NCBI RefSeq assembly: GCF_002210095.1
Contig: NZ_AQQR01000003.1
Span: forward strand, 186,001-250,000
DNA: 64,000 nucleotides
Direction of reading: 5' to 3'
Source of the DNA: Marinibacterium profundimaris
Lineage (GTDB): Bacteria > Pseudomonadota > Alphaproteobacteria > Rhodobacterales > Rhodobacteraceae
The notes below the pieces were generated by a model, which was given only the letters and a program-made list of their open reading frames with translations, had not been told where the DNA came from and ran no database searches. This document shows, piece by piece, positions 6,965-15,142 of this stretch. The translations under genes and the position numbers were made by a program. Position 1 is the stretch's first letter, and the number at the start of each line of letters is the position of its first letter.

Positions 6965-8311
6965 TCACATCGCCCAGGAGGCGCATTTCCGGTCGATCGT
7001 CTTGCGCGACACCCCCAGCCGCCGCGCCGCCTCGGCCCGGTTGCCGTCGCAGCGGTCGAGCACGTGCAGGATGTGGCGCTGCTCCACTAGGTCCAGCGTC
7101 TCGATCGCCCGCTCGCCCGTCACCTCGCCGTCGCCGGCGAATTCCGGCGGGAAGGCGCCCAGGATGACCGAGCGTTCGATCAGGTTCTTCAGCTCGCGCA
7201 CGTTGCCTGGCCAGTCGTAGCGGCGCAATTTCAGCAGCGTCTCCTCGTCCAGCTCCAGCGCCGGCATGCCCAGGGACTGCGAGAAATGCCGCATGAAATG
7301 CGCCGCGAGCTCCACGATGTCCTCGGACCGTTCCTGCAGCCGGGGCATGTCGATCGTCACCACGTTGATCCGGTGGTAGAGATCGGCGCGGAAGCGTCCC
7401 TCCTCCACCGCGCGGGGCAGGTCGTCGTTGGTGGCGAAGCAGAAGCGCAGGTTCAGCGGGATGTCCCTTTCGGCGCCCACCGGCCGGATCCGCCGGTCTT
7501 CGAGCACGCGCAGCAGCATCACCTGCAGCTGCGGCGGCATCATCGCCACCTCGTCCAGCAGCAGCGTGCCCCCGTCGGCCAGCAGGAACAGCCCGGCCGC
7601 GCGCTTGTCGCCGCCCTCGATCACGCCGAACAGCTCCTCCCCGATCCGGTCGGGCGCAATGGTGGCGCAGTTGACCGCGACGAAGGGCGCCTCGGCCCGG
7701 TCCGACAGGGCGTGCAGGGTCCGCGCGGCGATTTCCTTGCCTGTCCCGGACGCGCCGGTGAAGAGCACCGGGGTCGACAGCGGGGCCAGCTTGTGCAGCA
7801 TCTGCCGCACCTCGCCAAGCGCCACGGAATGGCCGATGAACGGCCCCCGCCCGGCCGTCGCATCCGCCGAAAGTTCATGCCGCAGCAGCCGGTTCTCCTG
7901 CCGCAGCTTCTTGCGGTCCAGCGTGCGGGCCACGGCGTTCAGGATCTGGTTGGCGCGGAACGGCTTCAGGACGAAATCGCTCACCCCGGCGCGGAGCGCG
8001 GCGATGGCGGTTTCGAGATCCGCATAGGCGGTGATCATCACCGTGTCGGCGAAGAACCCAAGGCGCCGCTGTTCGGTCACCCAGTCGAGGCCCTTCTTCC
8101 CGGGCAGGATATTGTCCAGGATGACCACGTCGAAAGGCGCCTCGTCCAGCCAGGTGGACGCCTCCACCGGAGAGGCCGCCGCCTCGACCCGCTTGCAGCG
8201 CGGCGCCAGGATCTTGGTGAGGAAATTGCGCATCCCCACCTCGTCGTCGACCACCAGGATCGACGCGCCGGCGAGCGTTTCGCCATAGGGTTCGGCAACG
8301 GGCTCTGCCAT
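6965..8311 (-). CDS. NtrC-family response regulator without recognisable GAFTGA loop
   Basis: A 448-residue receiver-AAA+-Fis regulator. The receiver has 'LVVDDE' (20-24), phospho-acceptor Asp66 in 'VVILDNILPG' and Lys117 in 'FVLKPF'. The AAA+ domain has Walker A 'GASGTGKE' (186-193), Walker B 'GGTLLLDEV' (247-255) and arginine-finger region 'GRFRADLYHRINV'. The Fis-type HTH is 'NRAEAARRLGVSRKTIDRK'. The loop that normally reads 'ELFGHEKGAFTGA' reads 'ELFGVIEGGDKRAAG' here, so the sigma54-contacting motif is lost. I chose the ATG at 8311 because GGAG lies 5 bases before it. The in-frame GTG at 8317 is less well placed. It starts 15 bases after the 41-residue membrane protein and so closes the formate dehydrogenase operon. 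Its likely partner is the convergent kinase at 4613. Confidence 0.92.
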   Translation of the reverse strand: MAEPVAEPYGETLAGASILVVDDEVGMRNFLTKILAPRCKRVEAAASPVEASTWLDEAPFDVVILDNILPGKKGLDWVTEQRRLGFFADTVMITAYADLETAIAALRAGVSDFVLKPFRANQILNAVARTLDRKKLRQENRLLRHELSADATAGRGPFIGHSVALGEVRQMLHKLAPLSTPVLFTGASGTGKEIAARTLHALSDRAEAPFVAVNCATIAPDRIGEELFGVIEGGDKRAAGLFLLADGGTLLLDEVAMMPPQLQVMLLRVLEDRRIRPVGAERDIPLNLRFCFATNDDLPRAVEEGRFRADLYHRINVVTIDMPRLQERSEDIVELAAHFMRHFSQSLGMPALELDEETLLKLRRYDWPGNVRELKNLIERSVILGAFPPEFAGDGEVTGERAIETLDLVEQRHILHVLDRCDGNRAEAARRLGVSRKTIDRKCASWAM

Positions 8312-8326
8312 TCTCACTCCGCCTGT

Positions 8327-8452
8327 TCAGTCCAGCCGCACGTTGTCCCCCGAGAACCGGGCCTGAGAGCTGTAGCCCAGCTCGTGCAGGCCATAATAAG
8401 CACCCACGGCGATCAGCGCCATGACCACGATACCGGTGAAGATGGCTTTCAT
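8327..8452 (-). CDS. 41-residue single-span membrane protein of the FDH operon
   Basis: A very small gene whose ATG overlaps the stop of the WD40-cytochrome c gene by 4 bases (ATGA) and is preceded by AAAGGAGAC. The product starts 'MKAIFTGIVVMALIAVGAYYGL' (one transmembrane helix, about 4-24) and ends in a short polar tail ('SGDNVRLD') probably facing the periplasm. I do not recognise a family. The tight coupling suggests a small subunit or anchor that keeps the cytochrome c at the membrane near the formate dehydrogenase. That is inference. It is easily missed because it is nested at the end of a longer shadow frame. Confidence 0.8.
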   Translation of the reverse strand: MKAIFTGIVVMALIAVGAYYGLHELGYSSQARFSGDNVRLD

Positions 8453-9741
8453 TCGGATGTCTCCTTTGCGGTCGCGTCCCTGAGGAAGGCGACCAGATCG
8501 GCCCGGTCCGAGGCGGCCGAAATGACCTGCATCGGCATCTTGGATCCGGGGATGTAGTGATCGGGGCCAAGGTCGAACAGCGCGTCGATCGTCTCGGGGC
8601 CCCAGGTGATGTCGGCGCCACCCAGCGCCGGGGAATAGCTGTAGCCGGGCAGCGTACCGGCCCGGCGTCCGAAGAGGCCGTGCAGCGTCGGGCCGGCCTT
8701 GCGCGAGGGGCCGTCGGTCAGGGCGTGGCAGATCGAGCATTTGCGCATGAACTGCCGCTCGCCGTTGTCCATCGTGTCCGCGTCGCGCAGGAAGCTGCGC
8801 TTCTGCCCCATGGTGGCGTCGAACGTGTCGAGTAGTGCCACGGGCCAGCCGTAGGCCACGTCGTCCAGCCCGCCGGCGTAGAGCATCGAGCCATCGGGAG
8901 AGAAGGCCAGCGCCCAGACGGGGCCCTCTGTCGTGGCGCGGTAGTCGCGCGCGATCTGCCAGCTCTCGGTGTCCACGATCATGATGTAGCCCTGCCCGTC
9001 CCCCACGGCCAGTTGCCCGGTGCCTGCGTGATGGGCCATCGCCAGGACCGGCCGGCGATCCAGGGTGAAATCCGCGATCTCCGCCCCGGTCCCGGCGTCG
9101 ATCACCCGCGTGCCGCCATCGACGGCGCCGTAGGCGATCCACCCGTCCCCGCGCGAGATCGCGTTGACGCCGAAGCCATGCCGGACGAGGGGATCCGGTG
9201 TCCCTCCGGTCTCCGCCAGATCATAGCGCAGCAGACGCCCGTCCATGGTGGCGGCAATCAGCGCGGTGCCGTCGGAGGAGAAGGCCACGTCGTTCACACC
9301 GGCGCCCGGGTCCGGCAGAGCGCGGGCCGTGCCGGGGCCCAGCGACCAGAGGTGCAGCGTGCCGTCCCAGCTGCCGCTGGCGAGCCAGGTGCCGTCGGGC
9401 GAGACGGCGAGGCCCCGGATCTTGCCGGCGTGACGGCCGATCTCGGCGGCCGCCCCGGTGCCCCAGCGCCGGATGGCGAAATCGTCCCCGGCCGAGATCA
9501 CCTCGCCCGAGGGTGTGACCGTCAGGGCCGTGACCGCCGCGGCGTGGCCCTCCAGCCAGAGCGGATCGCGTCCCTGCCAGAGACCCACGGAATTGTCGAA
9601 AGAGCCCGTCGCCACCCGCCCGTCGGCGGCCACGGCGATGGCCATGATCGGCCCGCCGTGCCCTTTCAGCGAGGTGAAGTCCTGCGCCGCGAGCGGACCC
9701 GCGACGAGCAGGGACAGCCCTGCCGCCCGGAGGATCCGCAT
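8449..9741 (-). CDS. WD40 propeller fused to monohaem cytochrome c
   Basis: A 430-residue exported protein. A signal peptide ('MRILRAAGLSLLVAGPLAAQ') leads into about seven WD40-type repeats (residues 22-305, e.g. 'GRVATGSFDNSVGLWQ', 'GTWLASGSWDGTLHLWS'). A class I cytochrome c domain follows with haem motif 'CSICH' (335-339) and a likely distal Met in 'GSKMPM' near residue 400. 'GPTLHGLFGRRAGTLPGYSYS' is typical of cytochrome c2/c550-like folds. It follows the cytochrome b subunit with no gap and is coupled to the small membrane protein. The propeller could dock to the formate dehydrogenase while the haem accepts electrons, giving a route to periplasmic acceptors besides quinone. The fusion and location are seen, the electron route is inferred. 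Confidence 0.9.
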   Translation of the reverse strand: MRILRAAGLSLLVAGPLAAQDFTSLKGHGGPIMAIAVAADGRVATGSFDNSVGLWQGRDPLWLEGHAAAVTALTVTPSGEVISAGDDFAIRRWGTGAAAEIGRHAGKIRGLAVSPDGTWLASGSWDGTLHLWSLGPGTARALPDPGAGVNDVAFSSDGTALIAATMDGRLLRYDLAETGGTPDPLVRHGFGVNAISRGDGWIAYGAVDGGTRVIDAGTGAEIADFTLDRRPVLAMAHHAGTGQLAVGDGQGYIMIVDTESWQIARDYRATTEGPVWALAFSPDGSMLYAGGLDDVAYGWPVALLDTFDATMGQKRSFLRDADTMDNGERQFMRKCSICHALTDGPSRKAGPTLHGLFGRRAGTLPGYSYSPALGGADITWGPETIDALFDLGPDHYIPGSKMPMQVISAASDRADLVAFLRDATAKETSE

Positions 9742-10980
9742 CTATTCCGCCGGGGTCGCGCCCCGCGGAGCCTCTTTCTCGCGGGCCTTGACCTCGTCCA
9801 GCCAGATCGAATGGTGCTGATGCGCCCAAGCCTCGTCGACCTCGCCCGAGCCCATGGCGTCAAAGGCGCCCTCCATCCCCAGCGTGCCGATGTAGATATG
9901 GCCGATGATGATCGCCATCAGGACGAAGGCGACGATGGCGTGCCAGGCCTGGGCCAGCTGCATCTCTTCCTGCGGCGCGAGGCTTACAGGCAGCGGATCG
10001 TAGCCGAACCAGCCGGGAACGCCGATGTCGTTGATGATGGCGAAGGTCTTGGCGAAAAGCGGCATGTCGAAGGGGAAGAGAAGCGACAGGCCCGACAGAG
10101 AGATCGAGCCGCCCAGCAGGATGACCGACCAGAAGATCACCTTCTGGCCTGCGTTGAACTTCTTCGCCGGGGGGTGCTCGTGGCCGATGATGCCGCCGGC
10201 CTGTTTGAACCAGACGATGTCGGTGCGGTCCGGGATGTTGTGCCAGACCCACATGACAAAGACGACCACCAGCGCCAGCATGAAAGCCCAGGCGACGTTG
10301 TTGTGGATCAGCTTGGACCAGGTCAGCAGCAGGGCGTTGGTTTCCAGCCCCAAGTGCGGCGCGATGAACTTCCGCCCCATGAGCGTCAGAAGGCCGGTCA
10401 CCCCCAGCAGGATGAACGACGCCGCCAGCGTCCAGTGCGCGGCGCGTTCGACGAACTGGAAACGCTCAACCGTGCGGCCGGTCATCTCTCCGTCGACGCG
10501 AACGCGGCCGCGGATCAGGTAGAAGATGGCGAGCACGGCAATCGTGCCCAGAAGCAGCCAGCCGCCATAGGTGATCAGCGGGCCCTCGCGGAATTCGTAC
10601 CAGGTCATGCCGCCGTCCTGGACCAGGGTCTTGGCGACATCGCCGCCGGCCGAGACGCGGATGTCGGCCTCGTCGAAGCGCAGGGCGCGCCAGAGGTCGG
10701 GGTCCGAGGCGCCGCCCAGCGTGCCGAGCTGGCTTGACATGGCGGCGGCCTGTTCGGGGCTGCCGATGTTGATCTTGCGGTAGTCGTTGGAGACCGTCTC
10801 GCCGTTCTGCCGGGCAAGGATATCCTCGAGCGTGGGCGCGCCGCCGGTGGCGAGGCGCGCCTCGATCCGGGCCATTTCGGCCGGGTCCGGGGGCGGTGCG
10901 GGCTGCAGGATGACCGCCGCCACCAGGAAGACCGCGAATAGGGCCAGGAACCATCCGAAGCCACTGGTTCTGTTCGTCAT
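9742..10980 (-). CDS. Formate dehydrogenase cytochrome b (gamma) subunit
   Basis: A 412-residue membrane subunit that passes electrons from the periplasmic FDH to the quinone pool. An N-terminal transmembrane helix (about 9-25) and a roughly 105-residue soluble segment come before a second helix (about 135-155). The FdnI/FdoI-like core of four helices follows, with haem-ligand His residues in 'RAAHWTLAASFILLGVTG', 'LIHNNVAWAF' and 'AWHAIVAFVLMAIIIGHIYIGT'. 'YEFREGPLITYGGWLL' and 'GHEHPPAKKFNAGQK' are characteristic of the alphaproteobacterial version. The subunit is longer than E. coli FdnI (about 217 residues) because of the N-terminal part. Its stop abuts the WD40-cytochrome start. A 215-base gap with a hairpin separates it from the iron-sulfur subunit upstream. 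Confidence 0.93.
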   Translation of the reverse strand: MTNRTSGFGWFLALFAVFLVAAVILQPAPPPDPAEMARIEARLATGGAPTLEDILARQNGETVSNDYRKINIGSPEQAAAMSSQLGTLGGASDPDLWRALRFDEADIRVSAGGDVAKTLVQDGGMTWYEFREGPLITYGGWLLLGTIAVLAIFYLIRGRVRVDGEMTGRTVERFQFVERAAHWTLAASFILLGVTGLLTLMGRKFIAPHLGLETNALLLTWSKLIHNNVAWAFMLALVVVFVMWVWHNIPDRTDIVWFKQAGGIIGHEHPPAKKFNAGQKVIFWSVILLGGSISLSGLSLLFPFDMPLFAKTFAIINDIGVPGWFGYDPLPVSLAPQEEMQLAQAWHAIVAFVLMAIIIGHIYIGTLGMEGAFDAMGSGEVDEAWAHQHHSIWLDEVKAREKEAPRGATPAE

Positions 10981-11118
10981 GTGCCAGGTCCTCCTTGGGC
11001 CTGTGAAGATCGGCCGCTCCGCCCCGGATCAGGTCAGATCACCGCGGCGGGGCCACCTCGCCGCACCGGCGGGCCAGTGCGTCTCGGGAGACAATGGGCG
11101 GCGGGGCCGGCAGACGGC

Positions 11119-11157
11119 CACGGGGGCAAGGCGATACCGGACCGCCCTGCCCCCGTG
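11119..11157. repeat. Intra-operon hairpin between fdhB and the cytochrome b gene
   Basis: Arms at 11119-11133 and 11143-11157 pair over 15 positions with one mismatch around a 9-base loop. No T-run follows on the minus strand, so termination is not obvious. A role in mRNA processing or in lowering expression of the membrane subunit is possible. Confidence 0.5.
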
Positions 11158-11195
11158 TTCCGTCGCGGCGTGCCGCGTCATCGGGTCAGGACGGC

Positions 11196-11789
11196 TTAGC
11201 CGCCCTTCTGGTCGTAGGCCGTGCCCCAGCCCCAGGCGCCGGAGCCGAAGCCGCGGGCCACCACGCGTTCGCGGTAGATGGCCGAGACCACGTCGCCATC
11301 ACCGGCCAGAAGCGCCTTGGTCGAACACATCTCGGCGCAGAGCGGCAGCTTGCCCTCGGCGATCCGGTTGCGCCCGTACTTCTGGAACTCGGCCTGCGAG
11401 TTGTTCTCTTCCGGGCCGCCGGCGCAGAAGGTGCACTTGTCCATCTTGCCCCGCGAGCCGAAATTGCCGGCCTGCGGGTATTGCGGCGCCCCGAAGGGAC
11501 AGGCGTAGAAGCAGTAGCCGCAGCCGATGCAGAGGTCCTTGGAATGCAGGACCACGCCCTCTTCGGTCTGGTAGAAGCAATCCACCGGGCAGACCGCCAT
11601 GCAGGGCGCATCGGAACAATGCATGCAGGCGACCGAGATCGAGCGTTCGCCCGGCTTGCCGTCATTGATCGTCACCACCCGGCGCCGGTTGATGCCCCAG
11701 GGCACCTCGTGCTCGTTCTTGCAGGCGGTCACACAGGCGTTGCACTCGATGCAGCGTTCGGCGTCACAGAGAAATTTTGCGCGTGCCAT
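11196..11789 (-). CDS. fdh3B: Formate dehydrogenase iron-sulfur (beta) subunit
   Basis: A 197-residue ferredoxin-type subunit carrying four [4Fe-4S] clusters from FdhA to the cytochrome b subunit. Cysteine clusters are visible in order: 'CDAERCIECNACVTACK' near the N-terminus, 'CMHCSDAPCMAVCPVDC', 'CIGCGYCFYACPFG', and the later pair 'CTFC' with 'CAEMCST'. Unlike E. coli FdnH/FdoH there is no C-terminal transmembrane helix. It therefore belongs to the shorter FDH3-type beta subunits, which depend on the gamma subunit for anchoring. No own signal is present, and it would be carried through the Tat system with FdhA. It follows FdhA by 14 bases. Confidence 0.94.
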   Translation of the reverse strand: MARAKFLCDAERCIECNACVTACKNEHEVPWGINRRRVVTINDGKPGERSISVACMHCSDAPCMAVCPVDCFYQTEEGVVLHSKDLCIGCGYCFYACPFGAPQYPQAGNFGSRGKMDKCTFCAGGPEENNSQAEFQKYGRNRIAEGKLPLCAEMCSTKALLAGDGDVVSAIYRERVVARGFGSGAWGWGTAYDQKGG

Positions 11790-11803
11790 GTCTCATATAC
11801 TCC

Positions 11804-14773
11804 TTACGCGGCCCAGATCTTGCAGAGGGTGGCCTTGGTTTCCTGCATCTGCGTGACGCTGTCGTACCCATAGGTCTGCGCGGTGTTGGTGCTTTCGCCC
11901 AGGACATAGGGATCGGCGCCATCGGGATACTTGGACCGCTGGTCCTCGCCCTGGTAATGGCCGCCGAAGTGGAAGGGCATGAAGGCCACGCCGGTGCCCA
12001 CCCGTTCGGTCACCATCGCCATCACGCGGACCTTGCCGCCCTCCGGACCTTCGACCCAGACCTGGTTGCCGTCGCGAATGCCCAGGTTGTTTGCGTCGCG
12101 GGGATTGATCTCGATGAACATGTCCTGCTGCAGCTCGGCCAGCCAGGGGTTCGACCGGGTCTCGTCCCCGCCGCCTTCGTATTCGACCAGACGGCCCGAG
12201 GTCAGGATGATCGGGTAACTTTCCGAGAAATCCTCCTGCTGGATCGAGCTGTACATGGTCGGCACCCGCCAGAACTTCTTGTCGTCGTAGGTTGGGTAAT
12301 CTGCCACCAGGTCGCGGCGGTTGGAATAGAGCGGCTCGCGGTGTTTCGGCACCGGATCCGGGAAGGTCCAGACCACGGCGCGGGCCTTGGCGTTGCCATA
12401 GGGCGCGCAGCCATGGGCAATGGCGACCCGCTGGATCCCGCCCGACAGGTCGGTCTTCCAGTTCACGCCGCCGACCTTCTCATTGTAATCCGACGGGATC
12501 TCTCCGGTCTGCGAGGTCTCGCCGACTTCCTCGGCATTGGGGCGGGTGTCGATATAGCCCGACACCCATTCGATCATGCCGCGTTCATAGGGGGTCAGGT
12601 CGCTGTCCCAGCCGAGGTCGATCAGCATCTGCATGGTGAACTCGGGGTAGCCGTCCTGGATCTCGGATCCGACGGGGGCCACGCCCTCGGCCAGCAGGTT
12701 GTCGCCGTCGCGTTCCACGCCAAAGCGGGCGCGGAAGCCCATGCCGCCTTCGGCCACCGGCAGCGACATGTCATAGAGGTTGGCCGATCCGGGGTGGTTC
12801 ATCTCGGGCGTGCCCCAGGCCGGCCAGGGCATGCCGTAGAAGTCGCCGTCGGCCGGGCCACCGATCGCGCGCAGCGTGGTGCGGTCGAAGGTGTGCTGGT
12901 TTTCCATGTGCATCTTCATCCGCTCCGGCGACTGGCCGGTGTAGCCGATGGTCCACATGCCCTTGTTGAACTCGCGGGTCAGGTCCTCGATCAGGGGCTC
13001 TTCGCCGTTGACCTCGATGTTCCGGAACAGCCGGTCGTCGAAGCCGAACTTGGTGGCGAACTTGTGCATGATCACGTGGTCGGGGAGCGATTCAAAGAGC
13101 GGCTCCACCACCTTCTCGCGCCATTGCAGCGAGCGGTTGGACGCGGTCACGGACCCGTAGGTCTCGAACTGCGTCGCCGCCGGCAGCAGGTACACGCCGT
13201 CGGTGCGGTCATGCAGGATGGCCGAAACGGTCGGATAGGGATCGACCACGACCAGCAGGTCGAGCTTCTCCATCGCGGTCTTCATCTCGGGCAGACGGGT
13301 CTGCGAGTTGGGCGCGTGGCCCCAGAAGACCATGGCCCGGGTGTTGTCGGGCTGGTCGATCGCGTCGGGCTCCTCCAGAACCCCGTCGATCCAGCGGCTG
13401 ACCGGGATGCCGTTGAGGTTCATGACCTTGGTGCCGTCGAATTCCGCGTCCGAGAAGCGGCCCTTCAGCCAGTCGAGATCCTCTTCCCAGACCCGCGCCC
13501 AGTGTGCCCATGCGCCGTCGGACAGGCCGTAGTAGCCCGGCAGCGTGTCGGCGAGCACGCCGAGGTCGGTCGCGCCCTGCACGTTGTCATGGCCGCGGAA
13601 GATGTTGGTGCCGCCGCCGGCGGTGCCCATGTTCCCCAGCGCCAGCTGCAGGATGCAATAGGCACGGGTGTTGTTGTTGCCGTTGGTGTGCTGGGTGCCG
13701 CCCATGCACCAGATCACGGTGCCGGGACGGTTGTTGGCCAGGGTGCGCGCCACGCGCTTGAGCTGGCTCGGCGGGGCGCCGGTGACGCGCTCGACCTCTT
13801 CGGGGGTCCACTGGGCGACCTCTTCGCGGATCTCGTCCATGCCCCAGACGCGGGTGCGGATGAATTCCTTGTCTTCCCAGCCGTTGTCAAAGATGTGCCA
13901 CAGGATGCCCCAGACCAGCGCCACGTCCGAGCCGGGCCGGAAGCGCACGTATTCGTCCGCATGGGCCGCGGTGCGGGTGAAGCGCGGGTCGCAGACGATG
14001 AGCGGTGCGTTGTTCTGTTCCTTGGCGCGCAGCACGTGCAGGAGAGACACGGGATGCGCCTCGGCGGGGTTGCCGCCGATGATGAAGATCGCCTTGGAAT
14101 TGTGGATGTCGTTGTAGCTGTTGGTCATGGCGCCGTAGCCCCATGTGTTCGCGACACCCGCAACTGTGGTCGAGTGACAGATCCGCGCCTGGTGGTCGAC
14201 GTTGTTCGTCCCCCAATAGGCCGCGAACTTGCGGAACAGGTAGGCCTGTTCGTTGGAATGCTTGGCGGAGCCCAGCCAGTAGACGCTGTCAGGGCCGCTT
14301 TCCTCGCGGATCGACATCATCTGGTCGCCGATCTCGTCGATGGCCTGGTCCCAGGAGATACGGGTCCATTCGCCGTTCACCATCTTCATCGGGTACTTCA
14401 GCCGGCGCTCGCCATGGGCGTGCTCACGGACCGAGGCGCCCTTGGCGCAATGCGAGCCAAGGTTGAACGGGCTGTCCCAGCCGGGCTCCTGCCCGATCCA
14501 GACACCGTCGGACACTTCGGCGATGACGGTGCAGCCGACCGAGCAATGGGTGCAGACGGATTTCTTCAGGTCCACCGCGCCTGTAGCGGCGGCGGTCGCC
14601 GCGGCGGCGGATTTCACGGTGCCGCCGGTGGCGGAAATTGCGGCCAGCCCGCCGATCGCGAGGCCCGAGCCGCGCAGGAAGCTGCGGCGGTCGACGCCCT
14701 TGCTGGCGATGTCGGACAGGAGGCTGGTCCGCTGCGGGCGGCGGGCCGCCCCGTTGGTCTTTTTCCTCAGCAT
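11804..14773 (-). CDS. fdhA: Formate dehydrogenase catalytic (alpha) subunit, cysteine type, Tat-exported
   Basis: A 989-residue molybdopterin oxidoreductase that oxidises formate to CO2 in the periplasm. A twin-arginine signal 'DRRSFLRGSGLAIGG' (RR at 29-30) leads into the [4Fe-4S] motif Cys74, Cys77, Cys81 and Cys109 ('CTHCSVGC', 'SHCAKGA'). The active-site sequence 'DHQARICHS' places Cys199 where E. coli FdnG has selenocysteine, followed by the catalytic His200. 'IIGGNPAEAHPVS' and 'CMGGTQHTNGN' are bis-MGD binding segments. It is read from a start preceded by GGGGAGA. The gene needs the TorD-like chaperone and Tat helper upstream for cofactor insertion. Whether the metal is Mo or W cannot be read from the sequence, though a tungstate transporter lies 13 kb away. 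Confidence 0.96.
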   Translation of the reverse strand: MLRKKTNGAARRPQRTSLLSDIASKGVDRRSFLRGSGLAIGGLAAISATGGTVKSAAAATAAATGAVDLKKSVCTHCSVGCTVIAEVSDGVWIGQEPGWDSPFNLGSHCAKGASVREHAHGERRLKYPMKMVNGEWTRISWDQAIDEIGDQMMSIREESGPDSVYWLGSAKHSNEQAYLFRKFAAYWGTNNVDHQARICHSTTVAGVANTWGYGAMTNSYNDIHNSKAIFIIGGNPAEAHPVSLLHVLRAKEQNNAPLIVCDPRFTRTAAHADEYVRFRPGSDVALVWGILWHIFDNGWEDKEFIRTRVWGMDEIREEVAQWTPEEVERVTGAPPSQLKRVARTLANNRPGTVIWCMGGTQHTNGNNNTRAYCILQLALGNMGTAGGGTNIFRGHDNVQGATDLGVLADTLPGYYGLSDGAWAHWARVWEEDLDWLKGRFSDAEFDGTKVMNLNGIPVSRWIDGVLEEPDAIDQPDNTRAMVFWGHAPNSQTRLPEMKTAMEKLDLLVVVDPYPTVSAILHDRTDGVYLLPAATQFETYGSVTASNRSLQWREKVVEPLFESLPDHVIMHKFATKFGFDDRLFRNIEVNGEEPLIEDLTREFNKGMWTIGYTGQSPERMKMHMENQHTFDRTTLRAIGGPADGDFYGMPWPAWGTPEMNHPGSANLYDMSLPVAEGGMGFRARFGVERDGDNLLAEGVAPVGSEIQDGYPEFTMQMLIDLGWDSDLTPYERGMIEWVSGYIDTRPNAEEVGETSQTGEIPSDYNEKVGGVNWKTDLSGGIQRVAIAHGCAPYGNAKARAVVWTFPDPVPKHREPLYSNRRDLVADYPTYDDKKFWRVPTMYSSIQQEDFSESYPIILTSGRLVEYEGGGDETRSNPWLAELQQDMFIEINPRDANNLGIRDGNQVWVEGPEGGKVRVMAMVTERVGTGVAFMPFHFGGHYQGEDQRSKYPDGADPYVLGESTNTAQTYGYDSVTQMQETKATLCKIWAA

Positions 14774-14894
14774 TCTCTTTGGTCTCCCCTTGCTTGCCAG
14801 GCCGGCATGGCCCGCTCGCTTGGATGCGGTTGGGGCCGCGCGGGCTCACCGGGCTGATCCGGGAGACGCCGCGAGGCCGGCTGTGGCTGTCCCG

Positions 14895-15086
14895 TCAGAA
14901 CCGGGCGCTGTCGAAATAGGCGCGGGTATGCGCGGTGTCCTGCATCCGGTCGGATTGCGGGTCGGGCTCCGCCGCCTCGACCTGGGTGCCGGCACCGGCC
15001 ACGGTCACGGCCGCCGCGATCGGCGCCGTTGTGCCGGCCAGCTTCAGAAAGTCACGGCGGTTGGGCGCCTCTTCCTTCTTCGTCAT
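14895..15086 (-). CDS. Formate dehydrogenase region small Tat-signal protein
   Basis: A 63-residue protein that opens 'MTKKEEAPNRRDFLKLAGTT' with a classical twin-arginine motif and hydrophobic stretch. A short polar tail ('PDPQSDRMQDTAHTRAYFDSARF') follows. Proteins of this size and pattern sit upstream of Tat-exported formate dehydrogenases and are known as the FDH-region TAT target family. The start at 15086 is set by AAGGAGAG eight bases upstream. The in-frame extension further 5' is shadow. It lies between the TorD-like chaperone and FdhA. It may be an accessory that occupies or escorts the Tat machinery. The exact role is not known to me. Confidence 0.85.
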   Translation of the reverse strand: MTKKEEAPNRRDFLKLAGTTAPIAAAVTVAGAGTQVEAAEPDPQSDRMQDTAHTRAYFDSARF

Positions 15087-15142
15087 TGTGAGCTCTCCTT
15101 TCTCACGTGTTGCGTGGCGGTCGCCCGCCGGGATGCGCGGGA

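Noticed and set aside
11777-14857. 1026-codon plus-strand frame opposite fdhA
   Set aside because: It mirrors fdhA in the complementary frame, has no domain pattern and is explained by high third-position GC.
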